A stretch of 64,000 bases of DNA from Elioraea sp. (lineage in GTDB: Bacteria > Pseudomonadota > Alphaproteobacteria > Acetobacterales > Acetobacteraceae). The notes beneath the pieces were generated by a model, which had not been told where the DNA came from, did no database searches, and was given only the letters and a program-made list of their open reading frames with translations. Position 1 is the stretch's first letter, and every line of letters begins with the position of its first letter. The position numbers and the translations under genes were made by a program. The stretch spans positions 243,509 to 307,508 of the forward strand of contig NZ_JALHPR010000003.1 in NCBI RefSeq assembly GCF_022842375.1, given 5' to 3'. This document shows positions 17,538 through 26,246 of the stretch, piece after piece.

Positions 17538-18128
17538 TCAGACGGCGGCTGCCGCACCCTGCCGGCGCAGCAGCATGAGACCAGCCAGGCCCATGCCGAG
17601 CAAGGCGAGTGACATCGGCTCCGGTACCTGAACCGGCGTGAGGAACCCGCGGATCTCACCGGTGGTGAAGGTGCTGCTGTGGATGTTGATGTAAGCCCTG
17701 CCGGCACTCATGTTGGCGATCAACCTCGCCTCCGCACCTTCGAGCGTCCCGCCGGATGCGGTGATGAAGCCAGCCGTGTAGGTGGCCGCATCGTTCGTAT
17801 CGAAGATGTTCGAATACGAACCCGACGTCAGGCCCGCCTGGAAGCCGACGAGCGTGGCGGGCGACACGGCGACTCCGGCGGTGCCCGCGCCGGGAACGGA
17901 GGTACAGCAGTGGATATGCGCGACCGTGCTCATGCCCGACAGCCCGTCGTACGTGAATGCGATGGATAGGGTGTTCGCGTCCGGGTCGACGATGACCGTA
18001 CCGCTTCCAGAGCCGGTCGCCCCTACCAACTCGGGCTCGAACACTGCCGTGAAGGTGATCGGGGCAGCCCTGGCGACACCGACTGCGCTGAGCGCCATCA
18101 ACGTCGCCGCCGCAATGATCCTGCGCAT
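17538..18128 (-). CDS. CHRD-domain protein with PEP-CTERM sorting signal
   Basis: A 196-residue exported protein. Signal peptide 1-22 (ends VGVARA). A CHRD domain spans ~25-165: the histidine pair in STVAHIHCCTSV, and YINIHSSTFTTGEIRGFL near its end are typical. The C-terminus from residue 168 is VPEPMSLALLGMGLAGLMLL followed by RRQ, a canonical PEP-CTERM signal for exosortase/archaeosortase-type processing. No exosortase is in the window. CHRD proteins are secreted but of unknown function. Confidence 0.9.
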   Translation of the reverse strand: MRRIIAAATLMALSAVGVARAAPITFTAVFEPELVGATGSGSGTVIVDPDANTLSIAFTYDGLSGMSTVAHIHCCTSVPGAGTAGVAVSPATLVGFQAGLTSGSYSNIFDTNDAATYTAGFITASGGTLEGAEARLIANMSAGRAYINIHSSTFTTGEIRGFLTPVQVPEPMSLALLGMGLAGLMLLRRQGAAAAV

Positions 18129-18229
18129 CCAGGCCTCCTGTGCCCTTGGTGACGTTCCAGCAACAACGCGTTTCAGACCGAAACCGTAATGGCCGGCGGG
18201 ATACGCGGCAAGCAGCCGTTGCGTGAATG

Positions 18230-18262
18230 CCGCCTCAGCAGCCTGCGACCGCCTCAGCAGCC
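18230..18262. repeat. Short direct repeat (14 nt, two copies)
   Basis: CCGCCTCAGCAGCC occurs at 18230-18243 and 18249-18262, period 19, in the gap between the binding-protein stop and the CHRD gene start. It may be slippage debris; no function is apparent. Confidence 0.5.
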
Positions 18263-18272
18263 CGCCACCGCC

Positions 18273-19844
18273 TCACTCCACCGTCACGCTGCGCCCGAAG
18301 ATCAGGTTGTCGGCGCGGTGGGTCATCTGCACGCCCGCCTTCATCGCGAAGGGGATCATCAGGTGATACAGCGGGATGTGCCCGAACTCGCCGTTGTGCA
18401 CGCGCTGCGCCTCGTGGATGAGCGCGGTGCGCTTGGCCGGGTCGGTCTCGGCCTCGACCTCGCGGACCAACGCATCGACCCGCGCGTTCGAGTAGCCGCC
18501 CCAGTTCCATGAGCCGCCGCCGGCCAGGGCGCGCGTCATCATGATGCCGCGCAGCGTGTAGAGCGCATCGAAGGTCGGCACGCCCCAGGTCAGGCCGTAG
18601 AACGACGTGTCCTGCTGCTGCAGCTTCCGGAAGAACACCGCGTTCGGCATGGTGTTGAGCCGCACCTGGATGCCGATCTGCGCCAGCATGCCCGCGATCG
18701 CCTGGCAGCTCTCGTCATAGGCGCCGACGGGGCAGTCGAGCGTGATCTCGAACCCCTGCGCATAGCCGGCTTCGGCGAGCAGCCGCCGCGCGCGCTCACG
18801 GTCAACCGCCGGGCGGCGGGCGAAGGCCTCGTCATAGCCCGTGACGAACTGCGTCCACATGCTGCCGGTAGGCACCGCAGTGCCACGGAGAACGCGCGTG
18901 CGGATCGCCTCGACATCGATCGCGATCGCAATCGCCTCGCGCACGCGCACATCCTTGAACGGGTTGCGGCCCTTCACGTTGGAATGCACGAGCTCGTCCC
19001 GCGCCTGGTCCATCGCGAGCCACATCGTGCGGTTCTCCTGGCCGACGAGAACCTTCAGCCGCGGATCGCGCTGCAGCCGCACCACATCCTGCGCCGGAAC
19101 GGTGTGGACGAAATCGACCTCGCCCGAGAGCAGTGCGGCGATGCGCGTCGCGTCGGAGGAGATGGTCACATGGTGCCACTCCGTCACGTCGTTCGGCCCC
19201 GGCGCACCGCCCCACCAGCGCGGGTTGCGGGTGAGCACGGTGCGCTGGTCCGCCTCGCGCGAGCGGAGCACGAAGGGGCCGGTGCCGTTGGCGTTGCGCG
19301 CGGCGAACAACTCCTCGCGGTCACGCAGGTTCTGCGGCCGCTCAGACCGGTTCGCCTCCGACCATTCCTTGTCCATGATCAGGATGCGGGTGAGCTTGTC
19401 GGCGATCACCGCGTCGGGCACGCGCGTGACGATGTCGACGACGTGTGACGACACCTTCTCCGCGTGACTCACCGTATCGACATAGATTGTGAAGTTGGAG
19501 GTGGGGGCGAGCGTGCGCGCGATGGTGAACACCACGTCATCGGCGTCGAAGCCGTTGCCGTTGTGGAACGTCACGCCCTCGCGCAGCCAGAAGCGCCAGC
19601 GCGTCGGCTCCACCTGCTCCCAGCGGAGTGCCAACGCCGGCTCGAGCGTGAGCCGATCGTTGCGGTGGATCAGGCTCTCGTAGATCTGGCCAGTGACGAG
19701 ATAGGTGGTGAAGGCGTTGTTGGCGTGGGGATCGACCGTCACGGCATCCGAGGTCGTGGCGAAGCGGAAGGTCTTCGCGTCCACCGGCTGCGCCAGCAGC
19801 GCAAGACCGAGACATGCAGCGCCGAGCGACGTGATGATCCGCAT
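18273..19844 (-). CDS. Peptide/nickel-type ABC transporter substrate-binding protein (family 5), orphan
   Basis: A 523-residue periplasmic binding protein. Signal peptide 1-23 ends QPVDA. The SBP_5 signature is present: PALALRWEQVEPTRWRFWLR then GVTFHNGNGFDADDVVFTI; later GTGPFVLRSREADQRTVL and DVRVREAIAIAID. Family members bind oligopeptides, glutathione, haem or opines. No permease or ATPase gene is adjacent, so it must work with a remote transporter. Substrate unknown. Confidence 0.9.
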   Translation of the reverse strand: MRIITSLGAACLGLALLAQPVDAKTFRFATTSDAVTVDPHANNAFTTYLVTGQIYESLIHRNDRLTLEPALALRWEQVEPTRWRFWLREGVTFHNGNGFDADDVVFTIARTLAPTSNFTIYVDTVSHAEKVSSHVVDIVTRVPDAVIADKLTRILIMDKEWSEANRSERPQNLRDREELFAARNANGTGPFVLRSREADQRTVLTRNPRWWGGAPGPNDVTEWHHVTISSDATRIAALLSGEVDFVHTVPAQDVVRLQRDPRLKVLVGQENRTMWLAMDQARDELVHSNVKGRNPFKDVRVREAIAIAIDVEAIRTRVLRGTAVPTGSMWTQFVTGYDEAFARRPAVDRERARRLLAEAGYAQGFEITLDCPVGAYDESCQAIAGMLAQIGIQVRLNTMPNAVFFRKLQQQDTSFYGLTWGVPTFDALYTLRGIMMTRALAGGGSWNWGGYSNARVDALVREVEAETDPAKRTALIHEAQRVHNGEFGHIPLYHLMIPFAMKAGVQMTHRADNLIFGRSVTVE

Positions 19845-19916
19845 GGTGCCCCCTGCTTCGCTTCGTTCCGGCGACCATCGTCGATCGTTGCGGCCAAGCC
19901 CGCAAGAGGGAAGCTG

Positions 19917-20795
19917 CTACGCGCGTGGAACGATCACCGCAAGTGGCGCTGCCTGGTCATCCACCACCACGGGCGTCCGGCCGACCAGGTCGCCGTCGGC
20001 CTGCACCGGCAGCCCCGCTGGGCCGAGCACCGCGAGCGTCGCCGCTGGCCCGGCCGAGAAGCCCGGCAGGCGCGCGAGGAGGCCGAGAGGCAGCGCAGCG
20101 CCCGCGAGCGCCGCCGCACCAGGCCCGCCGCGATCGAACACGCAAGCCATCACGCCAGCGTGATCGGGCGCCGCCCCCGGGGCGAGCAGGAATCGCCCGC
20201 CGTAGAACCTTCCCTTGGTGGCGATCACCTGCGCCGCGTCCCGTGGGACGCCGTCGATCGCGAGCGACAGGCGCGGGAACCGCCAGGAGGCGAGCTGGCG
20301 CAGTGTCTCGACCACATACGCGCCCTTGCCGATGCGCCGTTTCAGGGCCGTATCGAGCGCGGCAACCACGGCGGCATCGAACCCGACGCCGAGCATCTGG
20401 ATGAACAATCGCGTGCGGCCATCGTCGAAACATGCGCGGCCGGGGCGGACGACACGCGTGCGCCGAGCCGCGAGCATCGCGGCGATCGCTGCCGGCGCAA
20501 AGGGAAGGCCGAGCTCATGCGCGAACACGTTGGCCGTGCCGATCGGGATCACGCCGAGCGAGGCATCGGTGCCGGCAATCCCGTTGGCGACCTCGGCGAT
20601 CGTGCCGTCACCACCGGCGGCAACGACGATGCGCTCGCCCTGTGCCACGGCCTCGCTGGCCAGCCGCTCCGCATCGCCGGCGGCAGCCGTGTCGGCGACG
20701 GTGAAGCGGACGCCCGTTTCCGCCAGCGCACCGGCGACGCGCTCGAACCGCCGGCGTCGTCGTGCGCCTGCGGCGGGATTGAAGATCAGGAGCAT
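19917..20795 (-). CDS. Diacylglycerol kinase-family lipid kinase (YegS/DagK-like)
   Basis: A 292-residue soluble kinase with the N-terminal NPAAGARRRRRF phosphate loop, the VVAAGGDGTIAEVANG catalytic motif and GTANVFAHELGLP. Family enzymes phosphorylate diacylglycerol or related lipids using ATP. Start ATG 20795 (MLLIFNPAAG); upstream open frame is not family-like. It is divergent from the plcP-agt pair across a relatively AT-rich promoter gap. That context suggests it may return diacylglycerol to phosphatidate when phosphate is again available (inference). Confidence 0.88.
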   Translation of the reverse strand: MLLIFNPAAGARRRRRFERVAGALAETGVRFTVADTAAAGDAERLASEAVAQGERIVVAAGGDGTIAEVANGIAGTDASLGVIPIGTANVFAHELGLPFAPAAIAAMLAARRTRVVRPGRACFDDGRTRLFIQMLGVGFDAAVVAALDTALKRRIGKGAYVVETLRQLASWRFPRLSLAIDGVPRDAAQVIATKGRFYGGRFLLAPGAAPDHAGVMACVFDRGGPGAAALAGAALPLGLLARLPGFSAGPAATLAVLGPAGLPVQADGDLVGRTPVVVDDQAAPLAVIVPRA

Positions 20796-20900
20796 GGAGG
20801 CCGGCCGGGTTCGGGCAGTGGGGCGCGCGAAGGTGTCAAGATATCCACAGATCGTTACAGCGCGATGACAGGAGCAGGACCACTTCATTACATCGTTTTC

Positions 20901-20925
20901 TTCATCCGTTTCATGAAATGTTCAT
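20901..20925 (+). promoter_or_regulatory. Pho-box-like repeats and palindrome upstream of plcP
   Basis: TTCAT recurs at 20901, 20910 and 20921. The last two CAT cores are exactly 11 nt apart, the spacing of PhoB half-sites, and a perfect 10-bp palindrome TTTCATGAAA lies at 20909-20918. The match to the classical CTGTCAT half-site is only partial. It sits in the shared gap of the lipid kinase and the plcP-agt pair. Confidence 0.25.
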
Positions 20926-20988
20926 GGCAACTGCTGGAAATCAGGTCGTACAGGAGGTCATCGAAGGCAGACCGAGGTGCGTGTGCGC

Positions 20989-21798
20989 ATGACAGTCCAG
21001 CCGCTTTCCCGACGCTACCGGGCGATCTTCATCAGTGACCTGCATCTCGGGACGCGCGGCTGCCGCGCCGATTTCCTGGCCGATTTCCTCCGTCGCACGG
21101 ATTGCCAGAGCCTCTACCTCGTCGGCGACATCGTCGATGGCTGGCGGCTGAAACGGTCCTGGTACTGGGACGAGACGCATGACGAGGTGCTGCGGCTGAT
21201 CCTCGCCAAGGCCAAGAACGGCACGGAAGTCACCTACATCCCCGGCAACCATGACGAGCTGTTCCGCGCCTGGATGCCCATGGAATTCGCCGGCGTGAAG
21301 CTGCGCGCCCATGCCGAACACACCACGGCGGATGGCCGCCGCCTGCTCATCATGCATGGCGATGAGTTCGACAGTGTCGTGCGCTACGCCCGCTTCCTCG
21401 CCGTGCTGGGGGATTGGGCCTACACCGCGGCGCTGGTGGTGAATCGCTGGTTCAACGCCGCGCGCCGCCGCCTCGGCTACCCCTACTGGTCGCTGTCGCA
21501 GTGGTTGAAGCGCCAGGTGAAGGAAGCCGTGAAGGCGATTGACAGGTTCGAGCGCGCGCTCGCCCAGGAGGCCCGCCGCCGCGGCTTCGACGGCGTGGTC
21601 TGCGGCCACATCCACCACGCCGAGATGCGCGAGGTTGACGGCATCCTCTATCTCAACGACGGCGACTGGGTGGAGAGCTGCACCGCCCTGGTCGAACACA
21701 TGGACGGGAGACTCGAATTGATCGACTGGGCAGCACTGAACCGCCTCTCCCACTGGCGTGACCAACCCGCTCAGCGCGCCCTGCCGGCCGCCGCGTGA
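20989..21798 (+). CDS. plcP: Metallophosphoesterase, PlcP-like phospholipase C (LpxH-fold)
   Basis: A 269-residue calcineurin-like phosphoesterase with all metal motifs: SDLHLG, VGDIVDGWR, PGNHDE, MHGDEFD and CGHIHHAEMR. It would usually be labelled UDP-2,3-diacylglucosamine hydrolase-like. The 4-nt coupling to a GT4 glycosyltransferase matches the plcP-agt lipid-remodelling module known from Sinorhizobium, Agrobacterium and marine bacteria, where PlcP cuts phospholipids to diacylglycerol under phosphate stress. Start ATG 20989 is preceded by GAGG; GTG 20977 is an in-frame alternative. A true LpxH role cannot be excluded. Confidence 0.75.
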   Translation: MTVQPLSRRYRAIFISDLHLGTRGCRADFLADFLRRTDCQSLYLVGDIVDGWRLKRSWYWDETHDEVLRLILAKAKNGTEVTYIPGNHDELFRAWMPMEFAGVKLRAHAEHTTADGRRLLIMHGDEFDSVVRYARFLAVLGDWAYTAALVVNRWFNAARRRLGYPYWSLSQWLKRQVKEAVKAIDRFERALAQEARRRGFDGVVCGHIHHAEMREVDGILYLNDGDWVESCTALVEHMDGRLELIDWAALNRLSHWRDQPAQRALPAAA

Positions 21799-22895
21799 AC
21801 GGCGCATCGATCGACGAACACGGCCTGCCCTTCTTCACGCCACCGGGTCCCGTGAAAATCCTCATCGTCTCCGACGCCTGGAAGCCCCAGGTCAACGGCG
21901 TCGTCCGCACGCTGGCCACTGTGCGCGACGAGCTCGTCGCCATGGGCCATGCGGTGGAGGTGGTGGGGCCCGACAGGTTCATGACGATCCCAGCCCCGTC
22001 GGAGCCCGATGTGCGGCTTGCGCTGTTCCCGGGACGACGGCTTCGCCGCATCGTCGACGATTTCGCTCCCGATGCGATCCACATCAGCACCGAAGGGCCG
22101 CTCGGCCTTGCCGCGCGCAGGCTCTGCCTCCGCCGCGGCTGGCCGTTCACCACCGCCTTCCACACGCGCTTTCCCGAATACCTCAAGGCGCGGCTTGGCG
22201 TTCCCGAGCGCATGACCTGGGCGCTGATGCGCCGCTTCCACCGCCCCTCCTCCGCCGTGCTGACGGCCACCGCCTCGTTGCGCGAGGAGCTGGTGTCGAA
22301 GGGTTTCGCGAATGTCGCCGCCTGGACACGGGGGGTCGATCTCGGCCTGTTCCGGCCGCGCGAACGGGGGCTGCTCAACCTTCCCCGACCCATCTTCCTG
22401 TATGTCGGGCGCGTGGCGGTGGAAAAGAACATCGAGGCGTTCCTCGCGCTCGACCTGCCAGGCTCGAAGGTGGTGGTGGGCGACGGTCCGCAGCGTGCCG
22501 CACTCGAGAAATCATTCCCCGAGGCGCATTTCCTGGGTGCCAAGTTCGGTGAGGAGCTCTCGGCCGCCTACGGCGAGGCAGACGTGTTCGTCTTCCCCTC
22601 GCTCACCGACACGTTCGGCCTTGTCATCGTCGAGGCGCTGGCCTGCGGCACGCCCGTTGCGGCCTATCCCGTCACCGGGCCGAAGGACGTGATCGACAGC
22701 ACCGCCGTCGGCGCGCTCGACAGCGACCTCCGCATCGCCGCGCTCGCCGCCCTCGGGCTCGACCGCGAGGCGTGCCGGCGATTCGCCGAGGGCTTCTCGT
22801 GGCGGCGGACGGCCGAGATCCTGATCGAGCGCCTGGCCCCGATCGACCGCCCGGTCGCGCCCGCGCCGGCGCCCGCCTACCAGCCGAACCGGTAG
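21795..22895 (+). CDS. agt: GT4-family glycosyltransferase, Agt-like (diacylglycerol glycosyltransferase)
   Basis: A 366-residue GT-B glycosyltransferase. The N-terminal half has KILIVSDAWKPQVNGVVRTL; the donor half has IFLYVGRVAVEKNIEAFL and the EX7E-type motif in FPSLTDTFGLVIVEALACG. It starts at GTG 21795 overlapping the plcP stop by 4 nt. In plcP-agt pairs the enzyme adds Glc, Gal or GlcA to diacylglycerol to make phosphorus-free glycolipids. The 3' end overlaps the convergent mipA gene by 19 nt. Confidence 0.78.
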   Translation: MNGASIDEHGLPFFTPPGPVKILIVSDAWKPQVNGVVRTLATVRDELVAMGHAVEVVGPDRFMTIPAPSEPDVRLALFPGRRLRRIVDDFAPDAIHISTEGPLGLAARRLCLRRGWPFTTAFHTRFPEYLKARLGVPERMTWALMRRFHRPSSAVLTATASLREELVSKGFANVAAWTRGVDLGLFRPRERGLLNLPRPIFLYVGRVAVEKNIEAFLALDLPGSKVVVGDGPQRAALEKSFPEAHFLGAKFGEELSAAYGEADVFVFPSLTDTFGLVIVEALACGTPVAAYPVTGPKDVIDSTAVGALDSDLRIAALAALGLDREACRRFAEGFSWRRTAEILIERLAPIDRPVAPAPAPAYQPNR

Positions 22896-23716
22896 GCCAG
22901 CGCGAGGCCGACGAAGCCCTGCGTCGATGAGCCTGCCTGGTTCACGATCGGGCTGTCGGCGGCGTCGTTCAGCAGCTCCTTCACCTCGGCGATCCCGGTC
23001 AGCGCCAGCTGGTCGGTGATCAGCCAGGTGACCGAGCCGCCCAGGCCGACATCCTTGAAGCCCCCACCCGGGTTGTACGGCGCGTAGCCCGAGCGTGCCG
23101 CCTGGCTCTGCGTGATGCCGAAGAAGCTCTGCATGTAGTTGTCCGACGCCCAGGTGATCGAGGGGCCGATCGAAAAGCGCCACCGCTCGGCCAGACGCGC
23201 GTTGTAGGAGGCATCGGCCCTCACCTCGGCGCCACGGTGCCCGCCGCCGTTGAGCCCCTGCCCACCCTTGATGCCGAAATTGAAGCCATTGATGCGGTAG
23301 TTGGCGAAGAGCCCTGCCTCGACCGTGGTGCCGACGTCGCCAAGCCCCCGCAGCGCATCGTTGTCATCCTGGTCGCGGCCGAAGCGCCAGCGCAGCAGCG
23401 GGCCCGCGCTGAACCCGCCGATGCGCACGACCGAGACGCCAAGACCGTCACGGGAGGAGAGGAAGGCGATGTCGCGGTAGCGCAGGTCGATCAGCGGCGC
23501 GCCGAGGAAGCGATAGTCGTTCGAGCCCTCGTAGTCCGGCGTCGCGGCGCCGAGGGCGCCGACGGTGAGCGACCATTTCGTTGTCGGCGGCGCGATCCGG
23601 ATCGATTCGCCACGCTCCAGCAGCGCCTGCGCCCTGGCCCCGCCGGCGGGAACGACAGCGGCAAGGCTCAACGCGGCAAAGCCAAGCGAAGCGAAAATGG
23701 CGGCGCGAATCGGCAT
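22877..23716 (-). CDS. MipA/OmpV-family outer-membrane protein
   Basis: A 279-residue predicted beta-barrel. A signal peptide ends near GGARAQA. The mature part opens with WSLTVGALGAATPDYEGSND and RFLGAPLIDLRYRD, the MipA/OmpV pattern, and ends in aromatic YRFGW as outer-membrane barrels do for BAM recognition. Start ATG 23716 (MPIRAAIFASLG). It is divergent from a LysR regulator 93 nt away, which may control it. The family includes murein-scaffold MipA and stress-related porin-like proteins. Confidence 0.88.
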   Translation of the reverse strand: MPIRAAIFASLGFAALSLAAVVPAGGARAQALLERGESIRIAPPTTKWSLTVGALGAATPDYEGSNDYRFLGAPLIDLRYRDIAFLSSRDGLGVSVVRIGGFSAGPLLRWRFGRDQDDNDALRGLGDVGTTVEAGLFANYRINGFNFGIKGGQGLNGGGHRGAEVRADASYNARLAERWRFSIGPSITWASDNYMQSFFGITQSQAARSGYAPYNPGGGFKDVGLGGSVTWLITDQLALTGIAEVKELLNDAADSPIVNQAGSSTQGFVGLALAYRFGW

Positions 23717-23809
23717 AACTGGCTCCCGGACCGTTACAACGCTGCGGTATGGCACGAAGTGGACACGTGTTCACTTGACGAACGCGGCAGTAATGGCATT
23801 CATTTTTGC

Positions 23810-24748
23810 ATGACCAGCCTGATCGAAGCCAAGCTGCCCGACGATCATCCCGATGGCCCTGACTGGTCCCTCATCCGCGCCTTCGCCGCCGTGATGCGCA
23901 CCGGAAGCCTGACCCGCGCGGCGGACGAGCTGGGCCAGACCCAGCCCACCCTCGGCCGGCAGATCCGCGCCCTCGAGGCGGCGCTTGGCGAGACGCTGTT
24001 CGACAGGCTGCCATCCGGGCTGGTGCCGCGCGAGCGTGCCGTCGCACTCTACGAGCGTGCGCAGGCGATGGAAGCGGCAGCCGCCGGCTTCGCCCGCGCC
24101 TTCGCGCGCATGCCCGAGGCGCTGTCGGGAACCGTGCGCGTCACCTCGTCGGAGGCGTTCGGCACGGCCGTGCTGCCCCGCCTGCTGGCCTCCTTCACCG
24201 CCGCCAACCCCGCGATCTCGATCGAGGTGGTCGCTGCGAACGTGACGCTGAACCTGATGCGCCGCGAGGCTGACATTGCCGTGCGCTTCGTCCGCCCCGA
24301 CCAGCCGGACGTGATCGCCCAGCGGCTGGGGGAGGTCGAGCTCGGGCTCTTCGCGCATCGTGACTACATCGCCGCGCACGGCACGCCGGAGAGCTTCCCC
24401 GATCTGGCGAGGTTCCGCCTCATCGGTCCTGACCGCGACGAGATCGCGCTGCGCTACGCCGCGAAGCGTGGCGTGGCGATGACGCGCATGGGCTTCGTGT
24501 TCCGCAGCGATTCCTGGGCCGCCCAGCATGCCGCCGTGCGGGCGGGCATCGGCATCGGGCCGATGCACACCTGGATGGCGCGCGGCCACCCCGATCTCGT
24601 GCGCGTCCTGCCTGGCGAGTTCGCCGAGCGGCTCGAAGTGTGGATCTGCGCGCATGAGGACCTCCGCCGCTCACGCCGCGTCAGGGCGGTGTACGACCAT
24701 GTCAGCGCCGCGCTGCGCGTCTCGCTCGCCGCCGAGTTACGGCCCTGA
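23810..24748 (+). CDS. LysR-family transcriptional regulator
   Basis: A 312-residue LysR protein. The winged HTH (about 20-80) reads SLIRAFAAVMRTGSLTRAAD and TQPTLGRQIRALEAALGETL; the C-terminal effector domain begins near SGTVRVTSSEAFG. Divergent to mipA with a 93-nt gap, the usual arrangement for a LysR controlling its neighbour and itself. The effector is unknown. Confidence 0.9.
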   Translation: MTSLIEAKLPDDHPDGPDWSLIRAFAAVMRTGSLTRAADELGQTQPTLGRQIRALEAALGETLFDRLPSGLVPRERAVALYERAQAMEAAAAGFARAFARMPEALSGTVRVTSSEAFGTAVLPRLLASFTAANPAISIEVVAANVTLNLMRREADIAVRFVRPDQPDVIAQRLGEVELGLFAHRDYIAAHGTPESFPDLARFRLIGPDRDEIALRYAAKRGVAMTRMGFVFRSDSWAAQHAAVRAGIGIGPMHTWMARGHPDLVRVLPGEFAERLEVWICAHEDLRRSRRVRAVYDHVSAALRVSLAAELRP

Positions 24749-24783
24749 GGCACCCCCTTTCCGGCAGCCGGGGCGCGCGGCGC

Positions 24784-24873
24784 TCAGCCCGCACGGCGGC
24801 GACGCGTGGCGACCATGCAGGCCAGCCCGAGGCCGAGCAGCGCCAGCGATGCTCGCAGCGGCCCGGTATGCGA
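24784..24873 (-). pseudogene. Possible remnant of a PEP-CTERM gene 3' end
   Basis: On the minus strand a frame ending TGA at 24786-24784 reads GPLRASLALLGLGLACM, then VATRRRRAG. This mirrors the hydrophobic helix and arginine cluster of a PEP-CTERM tail (compare VPEPMSLALLGMGLAGLM in this window), but the PEP motif is missing and no start codon or upstream domain is present. It is therefore read as a decayed 3' fragment; chance resemblance in GC-rich DNA is possible. Confidence 0.35.
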
Positions 24874-24944
24874 CAGCCGCGCCGGACGCGTGCCTTGCGT
24901 CGCGTCGGCTGTTCGGTCAACTATTCCGCACTGAAAACAATCCG

Positions 24945-25343
24945 ATGGAGATGGCGATGGCCGTGGTCGTATCCCCCCTTCAGTGGGCCCAGCTTCAGGA
25001 CATCGACGATGTCGAGCCGCTGAACGACAGCGACAGCGCGTGCCTCGCGGAGCTCAGGGACGTGCTGAAGCGCCACGATCGCCTGGAGAGGTTCGGCGTC
25101 GCACTCCTGCATTCCCATTTCGAGATGGCCGAGGACGAGATCCTGATCGAGACGAGCGACGAGACGTCGCGCACGCTCACGCTGAGGCCGGCGAACGCAG
25201 CGGAAGCCGAGGAGCGCGGCATCGGCACGGTCTGGATGCTTCGCGACGGCGCGCCGCAGACGATGACGGCGTGCAAGCTGGTCTGCATCCCGCAGATTGG
25301 TCGCAGCCACAAGCATACGGACAAGCACGAGAAGGACAGGTAG
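24945..25343 (+). CDS. Hypothetical protein with basic His-rich tail
   Basis: A 132-residue protein not recognised. Start ATG 24945, with alternative in-frame ATGs at 24951 and 24957. It begins with a short hydrophobic run, has an acidic helical middle (EPLNDSDSACLAELRDVLKR), and a beta-like part with paired ETSDETSRTLTLRPANAAE. It ends GRSHKHTDKHEKDR, a histidine/lysine cluster that might bind metal or nucleic acid. Codon use matches neighbours. No operon partner; flanked by noncoding gaps on both sides. Confidence 0.6.
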   Translation: MEMAMAVVVSPLQWAQLQDIDDVEPLNDSDSACLAELRDVLKRHDRLERFGVALLHSHFEMAEDEILIETSDETSRTLTLRPANAAEAEERGIGTVWMLRDGAPQTMTACKLVCIPQIGRSHKHTDKHEKDR

Positions 25344-25568
25344 GACAGATCCGCGCGGCGGAGGCCTCGGCGCATCCAGCCTCGGGCATGGGCGGCGCCT
25401 GCGGTCGATCGCGCGGCGCGCGGCGACGTCGGTGGTACGGCCTGGCCGATCGCGATGCACCGGATCGCGCCGGAGGCCGGTTTGTCAGTCCCGGCGCCGC
25501 CGTGCTAACGCCGCCGCCATGCCGTCCCGTCGTGCCGCCGCCCGATCGGCGGCGCCCCCCCCCAGCCG
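25344..25568. other. Noncoding gap upstream of the lipid A cluster
   Basis: GC-rich gap of 225 nt between the His-tail protein and the DUF374 gene. I see no convincing hairpin, repeat or RNA gene. Promoter of the lipid A operon presumably lies here. Confidence 0.5.
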
Positions 25569-26246
25569 ATGCTAAAGCGCATCCTGCGCCACCCGCGCAC
25601 CCTTGCCCTCGGCGCCGCCCTGCTCGCCTGCCATCTCCGCCTCGTCGGCGCCACCACGCGCTGGACGGTGGAGGGGAAGGAGGGGGCGGCCGCGCTGGCG
25701 GGCCGGCCGGTGATCGGGGCCTTCTGGCATGAGCAGCTCGCCCTCGCCCACGCCATCGCCTGGAACTGGTCCGGCTCGCGCACCGACACGGGGTTCACCG
25801 TTCTCGTGTCGCAGCACCGTGACGGGCGGCTGATCGGCGATGTCGTCTCGCGCCTCGGCATCGGGGCGGCACACGGCTCATCCCGCCGCGGCGGGGTGGC
25901 GGTGTTCCGCGAGGCGCAACGCGTTCTGACGGAAGGCCGATCGGTCGCGATCACGCCCGATGGGCCGCGCGGGCCGCGGCGCATAGCGCAATCGGGCGTG
26001 GCCCGGCTCGCGCGCCTCGCCGCCGTGCCGGTGATCCCCGTCGGTGTCGCCGTATCGCGCGCACGCCGCCTCGGCTCCTGGGACCGGATGATCTTCCCCC
26101 TGCCCTTCTGCCGCGGCGCGATCGTCTATGGCACGCCACTCGGCCCCGGCGACGCGCCGACCGAGGAGGCGCTGCGCGAGGCGATCGCCGCTGCCATGAC
26201 GGAGGTGGCCGAGCGTGCGGCGAACCTTGCGGGGATGCGCCGATGA
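25569..26246 (+). CDS. DUF374 lysophospholipid acyltransferase-like protein
   Basis: A 225-residue membrane-associated acyltransferase-like protein. GAFWHEQLALAH supplies the HX4-type catalytic histidine region and AITPDGPRGPRR is the DUF374 substrate loop. Genes of this family commonly precede waaA in alphaproteobacteria. Its stop overlaps the waaA start by 4 nt (ATGA), so coupling is expected. It probably acylates lipid A or a Kdo-lipid intermediate (inference). Confidence 0.87.
   Translation: MLKRILRHPRTLALGAALLACHLRLVGATTRWTVEGKEGAAALAGRPVIGAFWHEQLALAHAIAWNWSGSRTDTGFTVLVSQHRDGRLIGDVVSRLGIGAAHGSSRRGGVAVFREAQRVLTEGRSVAITPDGPRGPRRIAQSGVARLARLAAVPVIPVGVAVSRARRLGSWDRMIFPLPFCRGAIVYGTPLGPGDAPTEEALREAIAAAMTEVAERAANLAGMRR

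Noticed and set aside
20841..20850. ATATCCACA, one mismatch from a DnaA box
   Set aside because: A single site next to lipid genes, far from dnaA and without clustering; not enough for an origin or regulation claim.
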